Origin: Pseudalkalibacillus sp. SCS-8
GTDB taxonomy: Bacteria > Bacillota > Bacilli > Bacillales > Fictibacillaceae
Assembly: GCF_040126055.1 (NCBI RefSeq)
Contig: NZ_CP143541.1
Location: 434,001 to 498,000 of the forward strand
Direction: 5' to 3'
Length of the DNA stretch: 64,000 nucleotides
The stretch's first letter is position 1, and every line of letters begins with the position of its first letter. Position numbers and translations under genes: made by a program. This document shows, one piece after another, positions 8,143-17,248 of this stretch. Below the pieces are notes generated by a model. The model searched no databases. It was not told where the DNA came from and saw only the letters and a list, made by a program, of their open reading frames with translations.

Positions 8143-9459
8143 ATGGTGTTCAGTAAGGTGCGGGTTGTCCTTTTGATGTTGGTTGTTCTCTTGCTCGGTT
8201 CAACACCTCTTGCACCCCTCGTACAGGCACAAGGAACGGAGAAGCTGGACTATGTCGCGTTAGGTGATTCGTTAGCAGCAGGCGTCGACTATAAGGGTGA
8301 TATTGGGAAAGGATACGCTGATTTTTTAGCGATGCAGCTCTTCCAGACCGAATATTTAGGGGATTACACGAAGCAGTATTCGTATCCCGGTTATACAACC
8401 ACTGACGTATTAGCGGATCTTCAGAACAATGTATTCAAGCCGAATATGGATGGCAGCGAGGATAAGGTTGGCATTCAACAAACGGTAAGCAATGCGGAAA
8501 TCATCACACTTGATGCAGGGGCAAATGACCTACTCGCAGTCATCAAAGTTGATGAAAAGACAGGTGTTGTATCCTATGACCAGAAGGAATTCGCACAAGC
8601 AATCGCTACTGTCGGTGCGAATCTTGGAAAGACGATCGGGATCATCAAAACGCTGAACCCGGATGCAGATGTTTATGTGATGGGCTACTACAACGCTTTT
8701 CCCTATCTGCCTGATACCGAGCAGCCGAAGCTTCTCGGTGCATTGGATACATTGAACCAGGCGATCCAGTCAGCTGCACTCGCGACAGGTGCAACATACG
8801 TACCAACAGCCGATACCTTCAATCCGAACGGAAAAACGTATTTACCAAATCCAAAAAATATCCATCCGAACGAAGCCGGCTACCTTGTCCTTGCCAATGC
8901 TTTCTGGCGTCAGATGAAAGTGAAGGATGCTCGGTCATTTAACGATGTAAATGACGATATGTATTCGTTTGAGGCGATTCATGTCCTTGTGACTAAGGGC
9001 ATTATCCAGGGATACGGCGATGGGACATTCGGTCCTGAGGATGCTGTAAGACGTGACCATGCGGCTCAAATGCTGACCAGAAGTATCGTCTATAATCCAG
9101 AGGTACCACCAGCGTCATTCACTGATTTGCCACCGAATTACCCGGGATTTGTAGAAATATCAATTCTTGCTCATAATGGGGTTTTGGACGGTTACAAAGA
9201 TGGAAGCTTCCAGCCTAAGAAGGAACTGACACGTGCGGAAATGGCGAAGATCATCGTCACGGCTTTCGATCTGAAAGGAACAGGCAAACACTACTTTGAC
9301 GATAATACGAATTGGGCTAAGGATTACATCAATATTTTAGCTGAAAATGGTATTACAATTGGTGTCGGGGACAATAAATACGCCCCAGAACGTAATGTCG
9401 AACGTGAAGAATTCGCGATGTTCATCTATCGTGTTCTTCAAATGCAATCGGGTAAATAA
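8143..9459 (+). CDS. SLH-anchored SGNH/GDSL hydrolase
   Basis: A secreted 438-residue protein. A signal peptide (residues 1-29, cleavage near VQA-QG) precedes an SGNH hydrolase domain (about 33-260) with block I ALGDSLAAG (catalytic Ser), block III GANDLL and block V HPNEAGY (catalytic His). Residues about 265-435 hold three S-layer-homology repeats with the usual GYGDGTF/GYKDGSF-type motifs, which bind pyruvylated secondary cell-wall polymer. It is therefore an esterase or lipase displayed on the cell wall. It has its own terminator. The substrate could be lipid, polysaccharide acetyl groups or another ester. Confidence 0.9.
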   Translation: MVFSKVRVVLLMLVVLLLGSTPLAPLVQAQGTEKLDYVALGDSLAAGVDYKGDIGKGYADFLAMQLFQTEYLGDYTKQYSYPGYTTTDVLADLQNNVFKPNMDGSEDKVGIQQTVSNAEIITLDAGANDLLAVIKVDEKTGVVSYDQKEFAQAIATVGANLGKTIGIIKTLNPDADVYVMGYYNAFPYLPDTEQPKLLGALDTLNQAIQSAALATGATYVPTADTFNPNGKTYLPNPKNIHPNEAGYLVLANAFWRQMKVKDARSFNDVNDDMYSFEAIHVLVTKGIIQGYGDGTFGPEDAVRRDHAAQMLTRSIVYNPEVPPASFTDLPPNYPGFVEISILAHNGVLDGYKDGSFQPKKELTRAEMAKIIVTAFDLKGTGKHYFDDNTNWAKDYINILAENGITIGVGDNKYAPERNVEREEFAMFIYRVLQMQSGK

Positions 9460-9467
9460 TCCATTCA

Positions 9468-9506
9468 AGCTGGTAAAACGGGGAAACCTGGTTTATCAGC
9501 TTTTTT
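9468..9506 (+). terminator. rho-independent terminator
   Basis: AGCTGGTAAAAC pairs with GGTTTATCAGCT across an A/C-rich loop, followed by TTTTTT. Confidence 0.85.
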
Positions 9507-9563
9507 GTATGCTTACGTACACGTTCCGCATACTAAGCTGTAAAAAGGGAAAAGGACTGGCTT

Positions 9564-10637
9564 ATGAAGGCATCGAAGCGGGTTTTCATCAATGAAATAT
9601 TTCTGATCAGAGCAGTGGCGTGTATCGCAGTCGTGGTCATCCATACATTGACGGTTTCGGTCATGAATTATGATCTTCCATCCACGACGGAAGGGCCGAT
9701 CCGGTATGTCCAGCTTCTCCTCATGTTTGCGACACCGACCTTCATTTTAATATCAGAAATCCTCGTTTCCCATTCGTATCGGGAAGGGACGCCGAAAGGT
9801 TTTCTCGTAAAAAGGATGAAATATATCCTCCTTCCTTATCTTTTCATGGGGACGGTGTATGCGCTATATGACCTGATCGTCTATTCCATGACAGCTGCCG
9901 ACTTTTTCAACCATTTGAAGGATATCCTTCTTCTTGGAAGGTGGCACGGGTACTTCATTTTGATCATTATGCAGTTCTATCTGCTTCATTTGTTTTTTCA
10001 GCGTTTTCTATTGAACTTCTCACCCGGGATCGTCTTGTTCGTTGCGGCAATCCTCAATTTTTCATATCTTGGTATCGTCAATTTCGTCAAACCATTCGGC
10101 TTTTCGAATGCCTTTTATATTTGGTATGACTTTTCCCGCATTCCATTTCTCGGATGGATCCTCTATTTCACTGTCGCCTTTTACATTGGACGAGATATCG
10201 AACGATTCCGGCACATCTTATCAAGATGGAAAATTCCAGTATTGATCGGAACGATTTTCATGGGAAGTTTGCTTCTTTATTTCAGACGAGAGAAAATCTT
10301 GACGATGATTTCATCAAATCGGGTAGATGTGATCGTCTATACGATCCTCGTCTTATTGCTTCTATTTGTGATCGGAACATGGTTGGAGCGGATCCCTCGG
10401 ATCATTGTCCTTATCAGTCAATATTCATTCGGCATCTATCTCCTTCATCCGTTCTTCCTTCAGCTCCTTAATCTTTATTACAGTAAAACAGGTGAAGTGA
10501 GCTTGTTAACATACAGCATTACAAGCTTCATTGCAGGAGTCGCCGGACCGATCGTCGTCACCTTTTTATTGAATTTGACCCCGGTCGGTGCATTTACAGT
10601 CGGTAAAATCGGTGTAAAGCCAAGGCCGGCGAATTGA
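9564..10637 (+). CDS. acyltransferase 3 family membrane protein
   Basis: A 357-residue integral membrane protein with about ten helices, matching the acyltransferase 3 (OafA/YrhL-like) family. The family-typical N-terminus INEIFLIRAVACIAVVVIH supplies the conserved His in the first helix. These enzymes move acetyl or other acyl groups across or at the membrane onto surface polysaccharide, peptidoglycan or other acceptors. Here it stands between a wall-anchored esterase and an LTA-synthase paralogue, which supports an envelope-modification role. The exact acceptor is unknown. AAAAGGA lies upstream of the ATG. Confidence 0.85.
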   Translation: MKASKRVFINEIFLIRAVACIAVVVIHTLTVSVMNYDLPSTTEGPIRYVQLLLMFATPTFILISEILVSHSYREGTPKGFLVKRMKYILLPYLFMGTVYALYDLIVYSMTAADFFNHLKDILLLGRWHGYFILIIMQFYLLHLFFQRFLLNFSPGIVLFVAAILNFSYLGIVNFVKPFGFSNAFYIWYDFSRIPFLGWILYFTVAFYIGRDIERFRHILSRWKIPVLIGTIFMGSLLLYFRREKILTMISSNRVDVIVYTILVLLLLFVIGTWLERIPRIIVLISQYSFGIYLLHPFFLQLLNLYYSKTGEVSLLTYSITSFIAGVAGPIVVTFLLNLTPVGAFTVGKIGVKPRPAN

Positions 10638-10665
10638 CAGAGATTTTGGATAATCGTTCTCGAAA

Positions 10666-10682
10666 TGTAAATTTTATGTTAC
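10666..10682 (+). promoter_or_regulatory. WalR-type direct-repeat box upstream of the LTA synthase gene
   Basis: TGTAAA, five bases, TGTTAC exactly fits TGTWAH-N5-TGTWAH, the recognition pattern of the essential cell-wall regulator WalR. It lies 44 bp before the start of the LTA-synthase-like gene. The same stretch also contains TGTAAA/TTTACA inverted arms. Function is inferred from the motif only. Confidence 0.5.
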
Positions 10683-10725
10683 GTTTACATAAAGATTGTA
10701 AATTACGTCGGGGAGCGCTTATTTC

Positions 10726-12693
10726 ATGCAGTTTGATTCATGGTTAGACAAGGGGAAGTTGATACTTGAAAAGGTCTGGTATTATACGGACTACATTATT
10801 TTCGTACTATTATTGATGTTCAAAACCTATTTGTTAGCAGACCTCACAGGAACGGTTTTTTACAAAGAAGGGGTCGGCGGATACATAAAAAATCTATTTG
10901 CCTTTCTATTTGATGGCGGGAGCTTTAACGCAATAAGGGGCGGTTTATTGATGATCAGCCTCGGTTATATCCTCGTGCTCTCGTTCTGGACATTGTTCTT
11001 GACGAGGCGTAAACGGATCTATGCGCTAATCATTCTGAATGCGATCGTGTCATTTGTCCTGTTTGCGGATGTTGTGCATTACAGATATTTCGAGGGCTTC
11101 ATTTCGGTCGCTTTACTTTTACAGGCTGGGCAGGTAGGCAACTTGACCGACAGCATCATCAGCCTGTTACGGGTGAAAGACCTCCTATTCTGGATTGATG
11201 TTTTCCTCAGTATTCCGCTTTTCATCTTTATATGGAGGAACAAATGGTTCAAGGAAAAGAAGCGGGCGATTATAGCTGGACTGCTTGCCTTCGTTGTTGG
11301 ATGGTTCTGTATCATGCAGCCTTTGCATGTGTTCTATCAGTACGGGGGAAAGAAGATTCTTGAAAAAATGATTGCCAGTGAAAGCATTTATAAGTTCACG
11401 GGGATTTATGGCTATCATTTCTTTGATATGAAACGAAATTTCGAGGATTATGTGTTGAATAAGAAAAGAGTTTCAAAGGAACGGGCAGAAGAAATCCAAC
11501 AATGGTTCGAGGTCAATACGGGTAAGACGAATCCAGATACCTTTGGCGTAGCTGAGGGCAAGAATTTGATCGTCGTCCAGCTTGAAGCGATTCAGGACTT
11601 CGTCATCAATCGGGAAGTGGATGGTCAAGAAATTACGCCATACTTGAATGAGTTGATCAAAGACAGTGCGTACTTCCCGAATTTCTATCACCAGGCGGCA
11701 CAAGGGAGGACGGCGGATGCGGATCTGCTCGTCAACACATCGCTCTATCCGTTGGCGACAGGGTCTGCGTTCATCCGTTACAGCCCAAATGAATATGACA
11801 GCATTTCAAAAACATTGAAGGATGAAGGCTATAAGGCTACTGCCCATCACGCGTTTAAAGGGAGCTTTTGGAACAGGAACTCGATGTACAGCTCACTTGA
11901 ATATGATGAATTTTACACGAAAGAGGATTATAAACCAGAAGAGTCAATCGGATGGGGGGCTTCTGATCTCGATTTCTTCAGGCAATCGGTCACGTTCATG
12001 CCTGAGGAAGAGCCCTTCTATTCCTTCCTAATTTCATTGACGAGCCACCATCCATATCCGATGCCTGAAAAGCATAAGGTGCTCGATTTGGACAGTGTGG
12101 AGCATGACTTGATGGAAAATTACCTGCATTCCGTTCACTATGTGGACCAGTCGATTAAAGTGCTTGTCGAGGACTTGAAGCAGAAAGGACTGTGGGACGA
12201 TTCAGTCATCGTCTTCTACGGAGATCATGATGCGAAGGTGATGGAGAAGGGGACGAATGCAGAAACATTCGTCACAGGCGATAAAAATGACTTTGAGTAC
12301 TACAAGGAGTATGATCAGGTACCCCTCATCATCCATCTACCGGAAGGGAAGCTCGCTGGAACGTATGAAAAGACAGGTGGACAGCTTCATCTCGCACCGA
12401 CATTGTTACATTTGCTCGGAGTTGATACGAAGGATGAATACTTTATGGGCACCGATCTGTTCGTTGAGGGGAATCGACTTGTGGCAATGAGGAAAGGAAG
12501 CGCCACAAACGGTGAAGTTTGGTATCAACAGGCGAAGGATGGTATTTTCAGTAACGGCTCGTGCTACGATTTCAAAACAGGTGCCCCGCTAGCCATCAAC
12601 GATTGCAGTCAGGTTCATAAAGAAGCTCAAGAGCATTACCGCATTTCAGACGATATCATATTCGGAAATCTGATCGAGAAATTCAACGATTGA
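10726..12693 (+). CDS. LTA synthase family protein (glycerol-phosphate/sulfatase-like membrane enzyme)
   Basis: A 655-residue protein with five N-terminal membrane helices (residues about 20-205) and an extracellular sulfatase-like domain. It polymerises or primes lipoteichoic acid from phosphatidylglycerol outside the membrane. Metal and catalytic motifs are visible: NLIVVQLEAIQ (first Mn ligand Glu), GRTADAD with the catalytic Thr, HHAFKGSFWNRN, YGDHDAKV with Asp/His ligands. Length and layout match LtaS, YfnI, YqgS and YvgJ of B. subtilis; which paralogue is closest cannot be told by eye. A WalR-type box lies upstream and a strong terminator downstream. Confidence 0.92.
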   Translation: MQFDSWLDKGKLILEKVWYYTDYIIFVLLLMFKTYLLADLTGTVFYKEGVGGYIKNLFAFLFDGGSFNAIRGGLLMISLGYILVLSFWTLFLTRRKRIYALIILNAIVSFVLFADVVHYRYFEGFISVALLLQAGQVGNLTDSIISLLRVKDLLFWIDVFLSIPLFIFIWRNKWFKEKKRAIIAGLLAFVVGWFCIMQPLHVFYQYGGKKILEKMIASESIYKFTGIYGYHFFDMKRNFEDYVLNKKRVSKERAEEIQQWFEVNTGKTNPDTFGVAEGKNLIVVQLEAIQDFVINREVDGQEITPYLNELIKDSAYFPNFYHQAAQGRTADADLLVNTSLYPLATGSAFIRYSPNEYDSISKTLKDEGYKATAHHAFKGSFWNRNSMYSSLEYDEFYTKEDYKPEESIGWGASDLDFFRQSVTFMPEEEPFYSFLISLTSHHPYPMPEKHKVLDLDSVEHDLMENYLHSVHYVDQSIKVLVEDLKQKGLWDDSVIVFYGDHDAKVMEKGTNAETFVTGDKNDFEYYKEYDQVPLIIHLPEGKLAGTYEKTGGQLHLAPTLLHLLGVDTKDEYFMGTDLFVEGNRLVAMRKGSATNGEVWYQQAKDGIFSNGSCYDFKTGAPLAINDCSQVHKEAQEHYRISDDIIFGNLIEKFND

Positions 12694-12698
12694 TATTT

Positions 12699-12738
12699 AG
12701 GGATCATTTCATCTTGTGGGTGAAAATGGTCCCTTTTT
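12699..12738 (+). terminator. rho-independent terminator
   Basis: AGGGATCATTTCA pairs with TGAAAATGGTCCCT, followed by T residues. Confidence 0.85.
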
Positions 12739-12807
12739 CCTGTTTTCTTCCTCATTCGACAAAAGGTAAGATGGTAGATGTAGGAAAAAGAGAGGGGATA
12801 AAAGAGA

Positions 12808-13809
12808 ATGAAAAAGATCTTAACAGGACTGCTTGCCATTGTTATTGCGATGACAGGACAGTCTACGTTTGCGGCCGAGGGAGCCTTCGAAGATTTAGTG
12901 ACGGTTCCATGGGCTGAAGAGCACATCTATTATTTGACGGACCGTTCAATTATCCGTGGCTACAGCGACACAGAGTTTGGCCCGAACGACAAAGTGACGC
13001 GTGAACAAGCGGCCGCTATGATTGTAAGGGAGCATTTTCCGAATGAACAATACTCAAAGCTCGACTATGTCGACGTATCGAAAAATAATTACTTCTATAA
13101 TGATATTGCAGTAGCGACCAAGCACGGTATCCTTACAGGTTATCCAGATAATACGTTCCGACCAAAAGATCACCTGACAAGGGCGGAAGCGACGAAAATT
13201 CTTGCGAATACATATTATCCTGGTACGGTGGAAACGGCACCTTATTTCCAGGACTTGAGTAAAGCACCATGGGCGGAGGATAAAATTAACACACTTGCTC
13301 TCACTGGAATCATTGCCGGCTATCAAGACGGTACATTCAAGCCGAATAGCCCAGTAACAAGAGCTGAATTCGCTGTGTTGCTTGCAAGAGCGATCCACGA
13401 TCCATTCAAGCTGAAAGCGCATGGTGATGAAGAACTTCAGGTCATCCAGCTGGTCAATGAGGAGCGTACAAAACGCGGATTGAAGCCGCTAAAAGCTGAC
13501 CCATTGCTTGGCCATGTCGCAGGAATCAAATCAATGGACATGATTTACAACCGCTATTTCGCTCATGATTCACCGAAGTACGGATCTCCATTCACGATGA
13601 TGCAGGATTTCGGTGTCGAGTATTATGGCGCGGGAGAAAACATTGCAGCCGGCTACTTTTATCCTGAGGATGTGATGGACGCATGGATGGAAAGCCCGGG
13701 CCACAAAGCGAATATCCTATCTGAATCGTACACCCATATCGCTGTTGGTTTGGCGAACGGTGGAGCTTATGAGTACTACTGGACACAAATGTTCATTACA
13801 AAGAAATAA
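12808..13809 (+). CDS. SLH-anchored CAP (SCP/PR1) domain protein
   Basis: A secreted 333-residue protein. The signal peptide (1-22, TFA-AE) is followed by three S-layer-homology repeats (about 25-200, with GYSDTEFGP, GYPDNTFRP and GYQDGTFKP) and a C-terminal CAP domain (about 210-333). CAP hallmarks are LVNEERTKRGLKPL, the His in YFAHDSP, GAGENIAAG, and WMESPGHKANIL, which supply the two His and two Glu of the CAP cavity. It resembles the B. subtilis YkwD/YlbC group with a wall anchor added. Function of bacterial CAP proteins is not settled. RBS GAGAGGGG; terminator follows. Confidence 0.9.
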   Translation: MKKILTGLLAIVIAMTGQSTFAAEGAFEDLVTVPWAEEHIYYLTDRSIIRGYSDTEFGPNDKVTREQAAAMIVREHFPNEQYSKLDYVDVSKNNYFYNDIAVATKHGILTGYPDNTFRPKDHLTRAEATKILANTYYPGTVETAPYFQDLSKAPWAEDKINTLALTGIIAGYQDGTFKPNSPVTRAEFAVLLARAIHDPFKLKAHGDEELQVIQLVNEERTKRGLKPLKADPLLGHVAGIKSMDMIYNRYFAHDSPKYGSPFTMMQDFGVEYYGAGENIAAGYFYPEDVMDAWMESPGHKANILSESYTHIAVGLANGGAYEYYWTQMFITKK

Positions 13810-13821
13810 AGAAAAGAAAGA

Positions 13822-13853
13822 GGAGCAAGCCCACTGAGGCTTGCTCCTTTAAC
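13822..13853 (+). terminator. rho-independent terminator between convergent genes
   Basis: AGGAGCAAGCC and GGCTTGCTCCT form an 11-bp stem around ACTGA-type loop, followed by TTAA. It separates the CAP gene from the leftward 156-residue gene. Confidence 0.8.
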
Positions 13854-13865
13854 ATGATAAATTAA

Positions 13866-14336
13866 TTAATGCTTTCGTGGATCCTTTAACTGGAGATCCA
13901 TCCGCTCTTCTTTTCCATTCCACTTGATGATAGCATATACAGACTCAATTTCTTCAATACTGGGTACTTCATTCTTCTTTCCACCAAAAACTTCATTCCT
14001 TATTCCGCCTAAATGTCCTTGCGATTCAAAGGTAGAACCTTTACTGCTAAAATACGATTTGTTCTGCTTATCATAGAAAGTAACTTCATATAGGATGTTC
14101 ATAGCTCCATTGGAATCTTTTGTATAGGTTAGAATGCCATCACCCTCTGACATTTCCTCCGGCGAATAGAATACATGATGATCATCAAGCTTCCAATGCT
14201 CCGATTCCCCTTCGAGATATGCATACAAATAAGACGAATGGTCATCTTCATCAGTCCAAATAAAATAAACAGCAAGCAAATTAGTGAGTAGCAAGAGAAT
14301 AATGATTCCATTTCTTAGTTTCAAGGCAATTTTCAC
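13866..14336 (-). CDS. hypothetical membrane-anchored protein, AT-rich cluster
   Basis: A 156-residue protein starting at GTG, with an N-terminal signal anchor (about residues 9-27) and an extracytoplasmic polar domain (DEDDHSSYLYAYLEGES...). No family recognised. It is the first of three leftward genes of AT-rich, island-like character, none of which I can name. The ribosome binding site is weak. It could be a lineage-specific envelope protein. Confidence 0.55.
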   Translation of the reverse strand: MKIALKLRNGIIILLLLTNLLAVYFIWTDEDDHSSYLYAYLEGESEHWKLDDHHVFYSPEEMSEGDGILTYTKDSNGAMNILYEVTFYDKQNKSYFSSKGSTFESQGHLGGIRNEVFGGKKNEVPSIEEIESVYAIIKWNGKEERMDLQLKDPRKH

Positions 14337-14466
14337 TTCATTTTTTTATTTAATTTCCATGCGGTATCGGTCGTAAAAAGTGGTAAGAGGTCGACTGTGA
14401 ATATAGTTGTACCTAAAATCATTTTATAAAAGACTTCCTTATAACTACCCCACGATCTTTCACTCC

Positions 14467-14486
14467 ATAATAACATAATATGGAAA
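14467..14486. repeat. 20-bp direct repeat, copy 1
   Basis: ATAATAACATAATATGGAAA occurs here and again, identical, at 15775-15794, 1308 bp away. Both copies lie upstream of leftward unknown genes and bracket the segment holding the 14566-14874 and 15166-15738 genes. It may be a shared promoter/operator or the footprint of an insertion. Confidence 0.7.
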
Positions 14487-14501
14487 ATAAATAAGAGAAC
14501 A

Positions 14502-14538
14502 AAAAAGACTGTCGAAAAAGTTTCGACAGCCTAAAAAA
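14502..14538 (-). terminator. rho-independent terminator (leftward)
   Basis: CTGTCGAAA and TTTCGACAG form a perfect stem. Read leftward it is followed by TCTTTTTT. It ends the small secreted protein gene, and also has A/T tails on the other side so may work both ways. Confidence 0.9.
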
Positions 14539-14565
14539 TTCAAATAAATATTTTGCATATAACTA

Positions 14566-14874
14566 TTAATTATAGATGTAGTATGGTGAATAAGTTACGT
14601 CTTTTACATAACCATATGTAGTTGTAACTCTTCTTTCGATTACTTGATACCATTTACACGTATAACTATAGCTGCTAGAAATAGAACTACCATAGTCGTA
14701 TACCGCATTTTTGCACTTATATGCTAGGGTACCCCAATTGGCAGAAGTCAGCTCATACCCTTTAAAAGTAGTATAGTATGGGCCATATGTGTGTGGATTA
14801 TCAGATGCACTTGCGTAGTTGGTTCCTGTAAAAAGTAGACCAATAAGTACAAATGCCATAATCAATTTTCTCAT
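14566..14874 (-). CDS. small secreted Tyr-rich protein
   Basis: A 102-residue protein with a classic Sec signal peptide (residues 1-24, cleavage near ASA-SD). The mature part of about 78 residues is unusually rich in Tyr, Ser and Thr, with two cysteines (CKNA and TCKWY) that could form a disulfide. An excellent AAAGGGGGG-type ribosome binding site lies upstream of ATG. No family recognised. The size and composition resemble small secreted bacteriocin-like or antifungal-like proteins, but no immunity or export genes are adjacent, so function is left open. Confidence 0.6.
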   Translation of the reverse strand: MRKLIMAFVLIGLLFTGTNYASASDNPHTYGPYYTTFKGYELTSANWGTLAYKCKNAVYDYGSSISSSYSYTCKWYQVIERRVTTTYGYVKDVTYSPYYIYN

Positions 14875-15140
14875 GTAGTTTCCCCCCTTTATTACACAAA
14901 TAATTGGAACTACCTCACTCTACCATAAGTTAACAAACAGTTGTTACCTAAAATTAGAAAAAAAGGGTGTGTAATACAAATTGACTCGTAATACCCAATT
15001 AGTAGTAGTTTTGATTAGGTAAAAAATTCTATTTTCATCACAGATATATAGTTCTATTTGCTTAGTTAACGACTTTTAGTTCCTAATAAGAAATCCGACA
15101 CTCTCAAAAAACAGTGTCTTTAATAAGAAATAATGACAAA
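14875..15140. other. AT-rich gap with one weak hairpin
   Basis: The gap between two leftward genes holds the promoter region of the secreted protein and a GACACT/AGTGTC hairpin at 15097-15120. Nothing coding is seen. Confidence 0.5.
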
Positions 15141-15170
15141 GATAAAAGACCTCAATCGAGGTCTTTTATC
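15141..15170 (-). terminator. rho-independent terminator overlapping a stop codon
   Basis: GATAAAAGACCTC and GAGGTCTTTTATC form a perfect 13-bp stem with an AATC loop. The stop codon of the leftward 190-residue gene lies inside the stem. Confidence 0.9.
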
Positions 15171-15738
15171 TTTGCCCAGAATAGGTTTCGAAAAACGTTG
15201 TAAAGAGATTAAAATTACTTATGAAACTCATATGAACGTTGCCCATTACATTATCAAGTTCTTGTCTCGTATGGTGTTCAGAGTGAATAAGGTAGCTGAT
15301 TCGCTTTTCTAAATCCAGAGTGTCTTCTAAAAGAATTTTTAAAAACATCTTGGTTTCTTTATCATAGGACTCCTCAAATGTGAGTTGAATCAAGAGTCTT
15401 CGTGCTTCCTGGACTTCAGACAGTATTCCATCCAAATCAAGTTTAGATAGACTCATTGATTCCTTACTCAACAACCATTCCTGCTCATACATTTGGAGAA
15501 TATATTGGATACGATCTGTCGTCAAGTCTTGATGGAGCCCTCCCTCGTCGACATGATTTTGATACTTTTTCTTGAACTCTTTTAGGCCCTTATTATACTG
15601 CTCCACTACAATCGGATCCGATTTATATGGAACTGAGCCTGTCACACTCAATGCGGAATATGGATATATCCAATTAAAGAACAATATGAAGACTAAAAAG
15701 AGTGCAAAGCTCAAGCCTATGAGTTTCTTTTTTTTCAT
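15166..15738 (-). CDS. hypothetical signal-anchored helical protein
   Basis: A 190-residue protein with a basic start (MKKKK), one membrane anchor (about residues 7-25) and an extracytoplasmic domain that looks almost wholly helical, with no cysteines. No family recognised. AGGGGGA-type ribosome binding site is present. It is the last of the three AT-rich leftward genes, and one copy of the 20-bp direct repeat lies 37 bp upstream of its start. Confidence 0.55.
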   Translation of the reverse strand: MKKKKLIGLSFALFLVFILFFNWIYPYSALSVTGSVPYKSDPIVVEQYNKGLKEFKKKYQNHVDEGGLHQDLTTDRIQYILQMYEQEWLLSKESMSLSKLDLDGILSEVQEARRLLIQLTFEESYDKETKMFLKILLEDTLDLEKRISYLIHSEHHTRQELDNVMGNVHMSFISNFNLFTTFFETYSGQR

Positions 15739-15774
15739 TCAAATCCCCCTAATCTCATCTAATCTACTAGTTTT

Positions 15775-15794
15775 ATAATAACATAATATGGAAA
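15775..15794. repeat. 20-bp direct repeat, copy 2
   Basis: This is the second identical copy of the 20-mer described at 14467-14486. It lies upstream of the leftward 190-residue gene. Confidence 0.7.
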
Positions 15795-15805
15795 TAGGAG
15801 GGCGG

Positions 15806-15831
15806 AAAAAGAGCCTGCAGTAGCAGACTCT
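15806..15831 (-). terminator. rho-independent terminator of the alanine symporter gene
   Basis: Read leftward, AGAGTCTGC pairs with GCAGGCTCT around a 4-nt loop and is followed by five T. Confidence 0.85.
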
Positions 15832-17248
15832 ATTGACTGATATCTTTCTCTTGATCTGAGAAAAGCTGAACAGACGGCTTTCCTTTTTTGTTGTGGTAAA
15901 TCCGTTCGATGTAGTCATCTGTCATTGCACGGATTTCTTTGTGGAGGAAGAGCAGTGGGATGATGTTGCAGACGAGTACGAAGGCAAGCAGGAGATCAAG
16001 GAATTGCCACACGAACTGCAGGCCACCGAGTGCACCGACATATATGGCGCCGATATAGACGAATCTCATAATCTTTGAAAACTTTAGGCCGAAAAGGTAC
16101 TCGGCTTGTTTCTCCCCGAAGAAGATGAGTACGCCAACTGTCGTAATGACGAAGAAGAAGAGGAAGATCGCAATGAAGCCTCCACCGAGGGAATCGCCCA
16201 AAATCGTTCCGAACGCGTTTCCAATCATGTTTGAAGCATTGTCAGGCTTTACTTCGGTCCACGTTCCTGTAACGAGCACGGCGAGACCGGAAATCGTACA
16301 TATGACGATCGTATCAACAAATACACTGAAGATGCCCCATAAACCTTGGCGGGACGGATGGTCTGTCTGTGCTGCCGCATGTGTAATCGGCGCTGTCCCT
16401 AATCCGGCTTCATTTGAATACAATCCACGGGCAATCCCCCAACGGAGGGCTTGAGCGAGTCCTGCACCAGCAAATCCACCAGTTGCTGAGACAGGTGTAA
16501 AGGCGTGTGTGAAAATCAACCCAAACACGCTCGGGATCTGTTCGACGTGTGCAAAAATGACGACCAAAGCAACAGAAAGATATGTAAGAACCATGAAGGG
16601 TACCATTTTGTCCGTTACTTTCGCAATCCGTTGGATACCACCGAATACGACGAGTGCGACCAGCACAGCCATGATGATTCCAGTGATTTCAGTCGGCCAG
16701 CCGAAGGCGCCTTCGACTTGTGTCGTAATGGAGTTCGATTGCACCATCAAGCTTGGAATCGCCTCAATCATAAGGAACAGGGCGAAGGCGAATGCAACTT
16801 TGTCCCATCCAAGTGCCTTCTTGATGTAATACTGTGGCCCTCCGACCCAGGTCCCTTTTTTGTTCTTTTCACGGTATTTGACCCCAAGCATGATTTCCGA
16901 GTATTTGGTCGACATCCCAATCAGGGCGACGATCCACATCCAAAACAATGCACCAGGTCCTCCTAAGGCGATCGCGACAGGGACTCCGACGATGTTTGTT
17001 GCGCCGGCAGTAGAAGCGAGTGCAGAGGTGAATGCCTGGAAGGGTGTAATGGTCCCCTCATGTTTATCCTTCTTGAAGATCTGCCCAACGGTTTGACTGA
17101 GTACATGCCCGAAAAAGCGAAATTGGAAGAATCTCAGTCTGACAGTAAAAAAGATTCCAGCTCCGATCAAGAGAGCTGCTAGTAAATAAGTCCAGAGGAA
17201 ATTGGAAATGTTCGCAACCCATTCCTCAATGAATGCTAAGATATCCAT
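15830..17248 (-). CDS. sodium:alanine symporter family (AGCS) transporter
   Basis: A 472-residue membrane protein with about eleven helices. Family features are the VRLRFFQFRFF segment after the first helix, TPFQAFTSALASTAGATNIVGVPVAIALGGPGALFWMW, and ARGLYSNEAGLGTAPITHAAA, all strongly conserved in AgcS/AlsT carriers that import alanine or glycine with Na+. An AAAGGAGAG ribosome binding site precedes the ATG, and a terminator follows. It is monocistronic. Substrate preference cannot be read from sequence; glutamine or glycine are alternatives. Confidence 0.93.
   Translation of the reverse strand: MDILAFIEEWVANISNFLWTYLLAALLIGAGIFFTVRLRFFQFRFFGHVLSQTVGQIFKKDKHEGTITPFQAFTSALASTAGATNIVGVPVAIALGGPGALFWMWIVALIGMSTKYSEIMLGVKYREKNKKGTWVGGPQYYIKKALGWDKVAFAFALFLMIEAIPSLMVQSNSITTQVEGAFGWPTEITGIIMAVLVALVVFGGIQRIAKVTDKMVPFMVLTYLSVALVVIFAHVEQIPSVFGLIFTHAFTPVSATGGFAGAGLAQALRWGIARGLYSNEAGLGTAPITHAAAQTDHPSRQGLWGIFSVFVDTIVICTISGLAVLVTGTWTEVKPDNASNMIGNAFGTILGDSLGGGFIAIFLFFFVITTVGVLIFFGEKQAEYLFGLKFSKIMRFVYIGAIYVGALGGLQFVWQFLDLLLAFVLVCNIIPLLFLHKEIRAMTDDYIERIYHNKKGKPSVQLFSDQEKDISQ

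Noticed and set aside
16125..17096. Several long rightward ORFs inside the alanine symporter gene
   Set aside because: They are antisense shadows of a well-conserved transporter.
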